A stretch of 64,000 nt of DNA from Agelas oroides. Lineage: Eukaryota; Porifera; Demospongiae; Agelasida; Agelasidae. Position numbers and translations under genes: made by a program. Within the stretch, counting starts at the first letter, position 1. Every line of letters starts with the position of its first letter. The DNA is taken from assembly GCA_949130485.1 (NCBI GenBank), contig OX422195.1, forward strand, positions 250,881-314,880, written 5' to 3'. The notes beneath the pieces are model-generated. The model saw only the letters and a list, made by a program, of their open reading frames with translations, was not told where the DNA came from and searched no databases. Of the stretch, positions 27,301-41,000 are shown one piece after another.

Positions 27301-28912
27301 TTGTCTCAGCGCTGTAATGTAGATGGCTAGTCTAGCCTCACTGAGGTAGTTCCACTGGTTTAGTCTACACCCACAAACAGTTTGGGGGGTATGTAATTAG
27401 TGTTGTTGTACATGCATTAGTTGCTTGCGCAGTTTTGTGAGGGAGATATTAGCGGAGCTTTGTTGCTAGTATAGTGATAATCTTACGTCACATGCAGCGT
27501 GAAAAAACAAAAAGTTGCTTAAAAAAGAGAGAAATTTTCACCTGATGTTTTCCCCTTACAGAACATTCGTAGGGACATTTGTGAGATAGGCTCCCAAGAG
27601 AAGCTTCCTGGTGATCTCTTTGAGGAGGTCATGACTGTATCCATAGCAACAAGACTCATCCACTATACATACATACTTGTTCAATACACATATGGAGAGG
27701 ATCGTGAGGGGGGCTGGTGGTTGTCCAGTTGTTGTAGCTCAGTGGTAGAACACCAGGAGCCCTGGGTTCAATACATGGCAGCTGCTGACCAATCACCTTC
27801 CTCTATTTTTACCTCAAATGTCTTTATGGTTACTATTTCAGAGAAAGTGTATCATAAAACAGTCGTCTTGTCCTTAACGTTGCCCCCCAGTCCTTTCTCT
27901 CTGAGGCGGAGATGCGGATGGCAGACCTGCTGCGTCTACACAGCCGCATGAAACAGGAATACCATAAGGTGGTGAAGTTTTTTGGGGAAGACCCTGCAAA
28001 GATGAGGATTGATGACTTTTTTGGTACCTTTACTGCTTTCATCACTGATTTTGAGGTGAGAACTTTACAAAACGGAACCTACCGTATGCCAGTTGTGTTT
28101 GCAATATGAAATGCACTCCCCTCCCCAAACAGAAAGCTGTACAAGACAACAAGCATGCTCGGGAAGAGCAGGTACTCAAAGAGAAGAGGGTGAAGGAGAA
28201 GGAAGAGCTTGCTAGGAAAAGGGGGTCACAGAAAACTTCCTCTCGGGTGATGACCAGCACGTCTGAGAAGCAGGTAGACCTCCGAGGAGAACTAGAGGCA
28301 TGGCAGTCGAGAACCATTGATGTGTCCTCGCTGGAGAGACCCAAGAGACGCTTGGGAAGTTCTCCTGAACAGAAAGACTTCCGCCACATCCTCAGGCAAC
28401 CCGATCACTCAAGAAAGGAGAGAGGGAGGGAGAAGGTGGAGGAGAGAAGGAGGGAGAAGGTGGAGGAGAGAAGGAGGGAGAAGGTGGAGGAGAGAAGGAG
28501 GGAGAAGGTGGAGGAGAGAAGGAGTGAGGTGGAGAGAGGAAGGATGAAGGTGGAGGAGAGGAGTGAGGTGGAGAGAGGAAGGATGAAGGTGGAGGAGAGA
28601 AGGAGTGAGGTGGAGAGAGGAAGGATGAAGGTGGAGGAGAGGAGTGAGGTGGAGAGAGGAAGGATGAAGGTGGAGGAGAGGAGTGAGGTTGAGAGAGGAA
28701 GGATGAAGGTGGAGGAGAGGAGTGAGGTGGAGAGAGGAAGGATGAAGGTGGAAAGAGGGAGAGAAAAGGTGGAGAGAGGAAGAGAGACAAAGGAGTGGAG
28801 AGAGATGGGGAGAGGGAAGAAGGCAGTGAGAGTAGAAAGACCAATATGGACCAGAACTGCCGACAATCACAGCATCAATGAACTGGACTTTGACTCAGAA
28901 ACTCAGTTCTAA
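21066..28912 (+). CDS. GRID2IP: Delphilin-type formin (PDZ, harmonin-N, FH1, FH2)
   Basis: Twenty-five exons: 21066-21266, 21374-21597, 21861-22026, 22467-22621, 22720-22890, 22955-23110, 23190-23403, 23840-23910, 23974-24116, 24316-24402, 24492-24599, 24658-24720, 24899-25072, 25202-25434, 25568-25640, 25722-25784, 26188-26315, 26398-26466, 26605-26691, 26768-26923, 27014-27143, 27227-27279, 27562-27636, 27891-28055, 28133-28912. 1314 residues, all phases consistent. Order: PDZ1 (about 18-65), PDZ2 (about 88-175), harmonin-N-like helices (LLRLYARDRDINILGSSLD), PDZ3 (VHVDRGHGGFGFTLSG), second harmonin-N-like block (LPSLVQGLGTVLDDPNK), linker, short FH1 (PIPPPPPPCLP), FH2 from LKRVNWEKI through VLEIVLAVGNHMNAGN, then a charged repetitive tail. 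Delphilin links a glutamate receptor to actin in vertebrates; a sponge-grade animal would use it otherwise. There is one more N-terminal PDZ than in the vertebrate long form I recall. Introns after 22026 and 26923 use GC donors. No clear upstream exon, but a longer 5' end cannot be excluded. Confidence 0.9.
21307..21373. repeat. (CA)n ending in the acceptor of Delphilin exon 2
   Basis: Pure CA run whose last CAG is the acceptor. Confidence 0.95.
22085..22466. repeat. CT-rich tract at acceptor of Delphilin exon 4
   Basis: About 380 nt of tcc/ctc/ccct repeats on the sense strand, running uninterrupted into the acceptor cctcag at 22461-22466. Confidence 0.95.
23404..23600. repeat. 27-bp minisatellite at a Delphilin donor
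   Basis: Seven nearly identical units of 27 bp (core agcaccgggagcttatgaac) begin directly after the donor of the exon ending at 23403. The 27-bp period keeps frames open on both strands, but the next exon joins in phase only if this is intronic. Confidence 0.95.
25850..26187. repeat. (TCC)n tract at acceptor of Delphilin FH2 exon
   Basis: About 330 nt of TCC/TTC triplets on the sense strand, ending in the acceptor ctccag at 26182-26187. Confidence 0.95.
26474..26583. repeat. (GATT/GATC)n tetranucleotide repeat
   Basis: Tetranucleotide array of gatt with gatc variants, in the intron between exons ending 26466 and starting 26605. Confidence 0.95.
27731..27776 (+). repeat. tRNA-derived fragment (SINE remnant) in Delphilin intron
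   Basis: A box-A-like tagctcagtgg (27735-27745) followed by aacacc and a box-B-like ggttcaatac (27765-27774), with the anticodon arm missing. Looks like the head of a tRNA-derived SINE or a decayed tRNA pseudogene; too short for a functional tRNA. Confidence 0.5.
28430..28800 (+). repeat. Coding tandem repeat in Delphilin C-terminal tail
   Basis: Units of gagagaaggagggagaaggtgga and gtggagagaggaaggatgaag encode R-E-K-V-E-E-R and S-E-V-E-R-G-R-M-K-V-E-E-R repeats, a highly charged, probably helical tail inside the last exon. Confidence 0.9.
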
Positions 28913-29499
28913 TTAACTGACATGTCCTTTTGTGAAATGAAAAATGTAGCACAGTTTCAGCTTGATCGTGCCAGGTGAAAAAAGGGGAAGAAAATGTGCC
29001 CAGGGTCCTAGCTTGGCTAGTTGAACCTGCCAGTACCACGACTCAGCCTCATACCCAGGATTGGTGAGAGTTGGGTATGAGGCCACACAAAACACTGCAC
29101 AAGCGGTAGTCTCATTCGCCTCGTAGCAAACATTTCTCCATTTCCTGCTCTGCCGGAGAAATCAGTTTTGTTTGCAGGTATAATTGACCAGTTTTCCCAC
29201 CAGACTGAGTGTCCATTCATTAACTGAAATCTCATTAAGAAGTTTTGTTTTTTTCAGCTTCCAATATGACCACCAAAGGTGCACATAACGAAGCTAATTG
29301 TCCTTGGAATCATAAAGTGTGTCTAACAATAACAGAGAAAAAAATGGACACAAACAAGAGACAGAAAATGATAAAAATAACATTTCCACTCGAAGTCATA
29401 CGTGTGTGTACATTAGTAGCTACAGAAGCACAATCTACACAAGCATGTCATGTGACATGTAAGTGTTAAAGTACAATTTTGGACATAATTTCTAGTGGT
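28913..29499. other. Convergent 3' region, Delphilin and G-alpha
   Basis: No coding potential. A short foldback (cctcataccca at 29046 and its inverse near 29081) is the only structure. No canonical AATAAA on either strand close to the stops. Confidence 0.5.
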
Positions 29500-34435
<4,936 letters not shown>

Positions 34436-35105
34436 ATTGAAGACCTACCAGCCCAACCACACAAACAAACAGTCCTTCTGAGTGAGGGAAAAGTGTGTAA
34501 GGGGATCACAAGCAAGGAAATTTAAAACCTCTATTATTTCACATTTATCTTTATAGTTATAAGCATGTCTCCTACACCAGACCCTTTATCACTCACAATA
34601 TGTAACGCTAGTAGCTTACAGCAAACACCTCGCCCTCGGGCAACAGACAAATGGCTGACGAGAAAATGGGTCAATTTTGTTCAACGCAGGCGCGGAACTT
34701 TTGCTGTACCCACCAAAATGATTTTATGGCTTGCTCACCTGCTTTAGAGTGGCTTCGAATGGCGTTAGGCAGGGGTAACCGACTGCAAAGCAGACTCACG
34801 CACACAACCACCTTCGGAATCTGCGAACAAGGAACACCCGTATTGAAAGAATACGGAGATGTACGGAAGAGCATCCGGTATAAGAGCCACAAGCATCACG
34901 TGACCTTAAGCCGACTGGCCTGGGACTGTATATAGCCGCTGTGTCTGTACATCACTACATGTGAGTCTGTACCGAAAACGTAAGCTCCAAGGATAAATTT
35001 GTACTGCAGAAATTGACCTATAGTTCTTTAAACTTCCCTGAAATTAATTCTGGTGTCTCCCTCCCTACCCACTCAAGGTAGACTTTTGATCACCCCAAAG
35101 AAACT
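34436..35105. promoter_or_regulatory. Divergent 5' region, G-alpha and Kelch-like genes
   Basis: No conserved coding segment; leaders and promoters of both genes should lie here. No clear TATA or CCAAT box. A 5' non-coding exon for the Kelch-like gene cannot be excluded. Confidence 0.45.
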
Positions 35106-36827
35106 ATGGCAGAGAAGGACATGGAGGTTAAGCCACAAGAGACACCTTCTGAGTGCAAACCTTTCCTCTCTAATTTTGGCAGGGATATTCTGCGTCGTGT
35201 TCACTCTCTTCGATGTCACAGAAAGCTGTGTGATGTCGTGTTGCGAGCAGGAGGCCAGGAGATCCACACACACCGGGCCATCCTTGCCGCCTGTAGCTCC
35301 TACTTTCTGGCCATGTTCACTCATGAGTTGCGAGAGAGGGAGCAAGAAGTGGTGGACATTAAGGACATGAACCCAGGAATTCTCTCAAGCCTGGTTGATT
35401 TTGCTTACACTGGGGAGATCGACATCACTGTCGAGAATGTACAGGAGGTCTTGTCAGCCGCCTCGCTCTTGCAGATCGTACAAGTCCAAGACATCTGCTG
35501 CGACTTTCTCAAGAAGCAGTTGGATGCTACAAACTGTTTGGGAATTAAAAACTTTGCAGAAGCCAACGGGTGTTCACAGCTCTCATTTTTAATTGATTCG
35601 TTCGCAAGACAGCACTTTCAGGAGGTAGTATTAGGGAGTGAATTTCTGAACAACAGTTGGGAGAATATCGTCACCCTCATCTCCAGCAGCGACCTGAATG
35701 TCAAGAAAGAGGAGGAGGTGTACATGGCTGTGCTGCAGTGGGTGAAGCAAGACCCGACAGAGAGGGGACAGCATCTCTCCTGCCTCCTCAACCAGGTGCG
35801 GCTGCCGATGCTCTCTGTCCCCTTCCTCATGCAGGAGGTGGATAATGAGCCACTCATCAAACAGTGCGCTGGGTGCCGAGACCTCCTGGATGAAGCCAAG
35901 AGATACCACCTGCTACCCATACATAGAGATCTGCGGTCCACGAACACCAGATTTATCCCACGCAAGTCGACTGTTGGTACCCTGTTTGCCGTTGGGGGGA
36001 AGGAATCGTCAGAGAGTATCACCCGTTCTGTTGAAACCTACTGCTTTCTGGAGGATAAGTGGAAAGAGGCAACCGGGATGATTGTGCGAAGACAGCAGCT
36101 GGGGGTTGGTGTGTTAGATGGCAAGGTGTATGCCGTTGGGGGGTCAGATGGTTCTCTACGGCTCAGCAGCGCCGAGTGCTTTGATCCGGCCACCAACTTT
36201 TGGTCGTTTGTGGCACCTATGAGCACGTGTCGCTCGGGGGTGGGCGTTGGGGTGCTAGGAGGAGCCATGTATGCAGCTGGAGGGTACGATGGTCGCTCAT
36301 GTCTCAACACAGTGGAGCGTTTCGACCTCGATAAAAACCTCTGGAGTCCAGTAGCACAGATGAGTACTCGGCGAAGCTTCCCTGGAATTGCTGTCTTTGA
36401 CGGACGGATTTATATTTTTGGTGGAAATGATGGCACCTCTTTTTTGAATGTTGTCGAGTCCTATGATCCGCACATCAACCGCTGGTGCACCCTGACCCCT
36501 TTGGGAAAACCGAGAGCTGGTATCGGAGTCTCAGTTCTTGGACAACAGATATTTGTTGCCGGGGGTAATGATGGTACATCAAGGCTCGATTCGGTTGAGT
36601 TTCTCGACATCCGTAGTAATAAGTGGCACTCGGCTGCCAGGATGACCTCGTGCCGGGATGGTGTCTGTCTCTGTACACTTGGCTCACACCTTATGGCGGT
36701 TGGAGGCATCAATGGACCCTCTTACCTGAAATCTGCTGAGGTTTATGACCCTGTCAACAATACGTGGGAAGTAGTTGCCTCAATGGAGACCTGTAGAGCC
36801 GCTGCCGGCATTGCCATTGTCCCCTGA
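35106..36827 (+). CDS. Kelch-like protein (BTB-BACK-Kelch), intronless
   Basis: Single exon of 573 residues, a usual KLHL length. BTB domain about residues 38-140 (H-R-K-L-C-D-V-V-L-R, H-R-A-I-L-A-A-C-S-S-Y-F), BACK about 145-250 (C-L-G-I-K-N-F-A-E with later V-L-Q-W-V), and six Kelch blades about 288-573, each with the G-G doublet and Y/W positions (AVGG, AAGG, FGGNDG, AGGNDG, AVGGINGPSYL). KLHL proteins bind CUL3 through BTB-BACK and present substrates bound on the propeller for ubiquitylation. The subfamily is not certain; blade spacing resembles KLHL1/4/5 or KLHL17/20. It is the only intron-free gene among very intron-rich neighbours, so a retrocopy origin is possible, although it is fully intact. 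Confidence 0.96.
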   Translation: MAEKDMEVKPQETPSECKPFLSNFGRDILRRVHSLRCHRKLCDVVLRAGGQEIHTHRAILAACSSYFLAMFTHELREREQEVVDIKDMNPGILSSLVDFAYTGEIDITVENVQEVLSAASLLQIVQVQDICCDFLKKQLDATNCLGIKNFAEANGCSQLSFLIDSFARQHFQEVVLGSEFLNNSWENIVTLISSSDLNVKKEEEVYMAVLQWVKQDPTERGQHLSCLLNQVRLPMLSVPFLMQEVDNEPLIKQCAGCRDLLDEAKRYHLLPIHRDLRSTNTRFIPRKSTVGTLFAVGGKESSESITRSVETYCFLEDKWKEATGMIVRRQQLGVGVLDGKVYAVGGSDGSLRLSSAECFDPATNFWSFVAPMSTCRSGVGVGVLGGAMYAAGGYDGRSCLNTVERFDLDKNLWSPVAQMSTRRSFPGIAVFDGRIYIFGGNDGTSFLNVVESYDPHINRWCTLTPLGKPRAGIGVSVLGQQIFVAGGNDGTSRLDSVEFLDIRSNKWHSAARMTSCRDGVCLCTLGSHLMAVGGINGPSYLKSAEVYDPVNNTWEVVASMETCRAAAGIAIVP

Positions 36828-37128
36828 CCATGAAAACTGCGTGTTTACTTGTAATGTTTTTTGTTGATTTTGGCATGCAGGTTTCCTCAAAGGTTCGGGT
36901 TGTCATTTCCTCAAAGTTCAATTGATAAGCTAATAGACTCCGGAGTATTCACATGTTTGCTGTTTTTGTCTGTTTCTAAAGAGACTTTGTTCTTGAAATG
37001 AGCGTTTGTTTTTTGAATTTGAATTACAATCACCACACTGTATCATGTCATCTGAAAAATTGAATTATACATTGCTCAAACAGGAGTGTGTGGTTAGGTT
37101 ATGCAATGCGCACAGGGGCAGAAGAACA

Positions 37129-37345
37129 GAGACAGGGACAGGGGGACAAGGACAGGTACAGGTGGACAAGGACAGGGACAGGTGGACAAGGGCAGGGACA
37201 GGTGGAGGGACAGGTGGACAAGGGCAGGGACAGGTGGACAAGGGCGGGGACAGGTGGACAAGGACGGGGACAGGTGGACAAGGACAGGGACAGGTGGACA
37301 AGGACAGGGACAGAAGAACAGAGACAAAGACAGGTGGACAAGGGC
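37129..37345. repeat. Minisatellite, units of acagggacaggtggacaagg
   Basis: About eleven degenerate units of 18-20 bp built on gacaggtggacaagg. Confidence 0.9.
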
Positions 37346-37638
37346 AAGCAACATACATTAGTCCAGCCAAGCAGCATGCATGTCATCATACTAACATAGT
37401 TTGAAAGCCAGAGCTGTGAATGCAATCTGCAACACTGTAGATTGGGGGTGGCTTGTGACCAAGTGGTACGCAAGTGCATTTCTCTGTGGAACAAAGTCCG
37501 TGATTCTTAGGTAAAGCATTTCTTTACCATCAGAAGAATGGTCTCCAGGATGAAAGTAGGCTCAGTCCCCGGGCTCCTTCAGTTACAGTAGGAGGAGCCC
37601 GGGAACAAGGCTAGGAGGAGGAGGTAAAAATGAACAGC

Positions 37639-37644
37639 TTTATT
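37639..37644 (-). terminator. Poly(A) signal AATAAA for multi-helix membrane gene
   Basis: Reverse complement of tttatt, 106 bp past the stop codon of the minus-strand membrane protein gene. Confidence 0.5.
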
Positions 37645-37749
37645 GCATTCTTCGAAATGATAACCGAATCTGTACAGAAAATTATAAAGAAAATTCTCAT
37701 CCTACACCCACCACCACCATTTGCTAAAAAGAGCAGCTGTTCATTTCAT

Positions 37750-37991
37750 TCACAGAATCCTGAGGTTAGCGTAGTCTCCCACCATGATGAGACAGAAGCT
37801 GAGGACGCCGATACTGCCCAGGAGAGTGCTGGCTGTGCTGGAGGCAAACTGTGGGAGGAGGGCATTGGGGAGGATGTAGAGGAGGAGGTAGGTGACTGAG
37901 AGTTTCAGTTGTCTCCCCGTCCAGAGGTAGTAGAGGAAGATGGCCTGGCCAGGGATGGAGGCTGCCAGGCATAGCAGCTCCATGCCACGAG

Positions 37992-38025
<34 letters not shown>

Positions 38026-41000
38026 ATGTGTGCGTGCATGCGTGCGTGTGTGTGCGTGCGTGCGTGCATGCATGTGTGTGTGTGTGACCTACTCGGTTCA
38101 ACAAGAGTAAAAACCATAATTTTCACCAGCAAGAAAGAGTTTCGGAGCTCGTTCCATCATAATTGGCACTCGTGGGAGGATGAGCACTGTAGCAATGCAG
38201 TAGAGTGCTGTGACTGAGGCGAGGAGGCTTGGTGCTAGGAAGAGAGTGTTGGTAGGAGGTAGGAGGAAGGAGTCTGGTTGGGCCAGGAGGAACACACACG
38301 AGGAGAGGACAATCTGGGGAGGAGAGAGGTGGAGGGGGGGGGGGGGTGAGGAGAGTGAGGAAGGTGAAGGGATGAGGAAGGTGAAGGGATGAGGAAGGTG
38401 AGGGGTGAGAGGGGTGAGGGGGAGTTGAGATTGTGACTGGTGTTACAAGCGGCAGCTCACAGACACTTCCAGCTGAGAGTGGAGGGGACTGAGGAGGGAG
38501 AGGAGGAAGAAGAGGAGGCAGCAACAGTTGGCCATTAAAGGAAGGTAGGGCTGGTCACGAGAGTAGTGCTGGGAGTGAGGGAGAAGCTGAAGTCTGTAGC
38601 TTGTCAGGGTTACAGCAGAGTGTGTCACTCACCATCTTGGCTCTGAAGGTGGACGCAATGGCAGCCGTGGTGAGCATGAAGAGCTTGGTGCAGGGGAGAG
38701 AATGAGAGGAGACCCAGGACGTCCCTGAAGGAAGGGGGGATGGTGGAGAGGGCAGAAGGGGAGGAGGGGGAAAGAAGGAGGGAATGCACGGTAGCTTTAG
38801 TTACACAACAACATATAGAATTATACACACAGGGTGTGTACTGTCGAGGAATGGTGGTCCACTCCGTGTAGAGGGACAGTACAAAACTCGCCAAGAACAA
38901 AAGGAACCTGCAGAACAAGTGATAGTAACCATGACAACCACACCATACACTAATCTACATCTGTTATTAGCCAGAACAGATATTCTCCTCACAGAAGTAC
39001 GTCCAGTGGCTGTCCGCCATGCTTGGCACAGTAGGCCCTTCCTAGGAGTGTAGCTGTAGTAGAACAGGCAACTGCATAGAGAAGGCCGTGAAGAGAGGCG
39101 GGGAAGGAGTGGACCAGCTGTGCATGTGTGGAGAAGGAAGGGAGGGAAGAGGAGACACAGTGACTATGGCAACACTATACGTCCACGGGGAGGGGGACAT
39201 GACAGCACTTGACTTGTTGTAAGCCACTTACCACGATAGCAGCTAGTACCCCCAGCAGTGCTCCCAGGAGGCAGGCAGTTGTGATGATGAGGAGAGGACG
39301 TGAGTTGGTAGCCAGTGCACACAGGACAGCCAAGGTGGCTAAAAATGTTAGCCAGATCACCAAGTTGCTCCTGTGTGGGAGGTACATGTGGAGGAGTAAG
39401 GAAGAAGAGGGAGGTGGGTGAGGGGGTGAGGGGGTGAGAGGGAGAGATGGAGGAGGGAAGGTGAGGGGGGAGAGGAAGGAGGGGATTACTTATGTTGCTA
39501 TGGTTACCATGCAGCTAGAATGATGTCATCTAGCAGGGGAGGGATGTCACCACCTCCTCCTTCAGCCACCACCACATTCAAAGACTGTATCAGCTGTAAG
39601 AACGAGGATAACTATCAACATTTACACTGTAGTCACATCTCCCTCCTCCCTCCCTTCTTCTCTCCCCCCCCTTCTCCTTCTCTCCCTAGGCCTAGAGAAG
39701 CATGTGGTCTCAATGTAGAAGTCACAGTAAGTCTGCTACCACGTGTCACACAGCAATACCAAACGCCCATCCACTTAGCTCTGCATGTTCTCTGTGGGCA
39801 TACACACACCTCTTTGAGGTTGAACTCTGGCTGCAGAATTGTCAGCAGCATAGTCATGACAAACAGTCCAGGAGGGAGGTAGCCAAGCAGGGCAGCCTTG
39901 TCCCTCGGGTGAGCAAGAGCAAGACCGTGGTTCAAAAATACTCCTACTACTGCCAAGACGGTGGCTGTGGGAGGGGAGAGAGAAGGAGAGAAGAGGGAGA
40001 GGGAGGGAGAGGGAGGAAGGAGAGAGGAGAGAGACGGAGAGGGAGGGGGGAGGGGAGAGGGAAGGAGAGAAGGAGAGGGAGAGGGAGGGAGAGGGAGGAA
40101 GGAGAGAGGAGAGGGAGAGGGAGGGGGGAGGGGAGAGAGAGGGAGAGGGAGGGAGAGAGAGGAAGGAGAGAGGAAAGAGACGGAGAATGAGGGAGGGAGA
40201 GGAAGGAGAGAGGAAAGAGACGGAGAGGGAGGGAGGGGAAAGAAGTAAGTTTTGGCTATCTGTAACATCTGATGTGTTTTCCCTCACCAACAAGGTTGGC
40301 AGTGGAGGGAAGGTGATGCGTCAGAGAGGCCCAGAGAGGAGAAAGTACAGAGTCCACAGAGAGGAGAAGGCCGACCAATAGGAGACCTGAGTAGATGAGG
40401 ACCTGAGGAGAGATGGAAAAAGGGGGGGAAGAGAAAGAGGGCAAAGAAGGATTACAGTTTCACAATACATTCTCCCCCTTCTCCTCTTCCTCCACTCCTT
40501 CCTCCCTCTCTTCCTTACCCTCCAAGGGAGGGAGGGAGGTGGGGAAGGGGAGGGAGGGAGGGAGGGGAGTAAGGAAGGAAGGGCCTCACCTGGCTTTGTG
40601 AGAGGGAGGAGGACTGGCCCTCAAAGACCATCACCCTCAACAGAACAAAGGAAACTAGAAAGACAGAGACAACTGTTGTGAGGGTGGAGGGGATGGAGGT
40701 GGGCAGGGAAGAGGGGAGGAGGAGAGAGAGTTTCGTCAAGTGAAGACAGATGCTTAGAAGACAAGCGTTCAGAGACATATGTCCGACCGAGTGTAGCCTG
40801 GAATGTCAGTGTGCAAAGGGGGAGGAGAGCCAGGTTAGTTGTTCCTTTCTCAGTGCAGCACACCGTGCTCACACTGACCTCCAAAAGAGGACAACGGCAG
40901 CAGTCCCTGTTGCCATGGCAACATAAGGTGGGTACACCCCATCCCAACTCAGCAAGTACTCACAAAATACAAACACTGTGGGAGGGTGGAGAGAGGGAGG

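Larger units (their letters stand above)
36828..37749. other. Convergent 3' region with minisatellite
   Basis: Holds the Kelch-like 3' UTR, a GGACA-type minisatellite (37129-37345), a short foldback (37559-37612: ctcagtccccgggctcc and its inverse) and the poly(A) signal of the membrane gene. No further gene seen. Confidence 0.6.

Noticed and set aside
27731-27776. Functional tRNA gene
   Set aside because: A- and B-box-like motifs exist but there is no room for an anticodon arm or acceptor stem.
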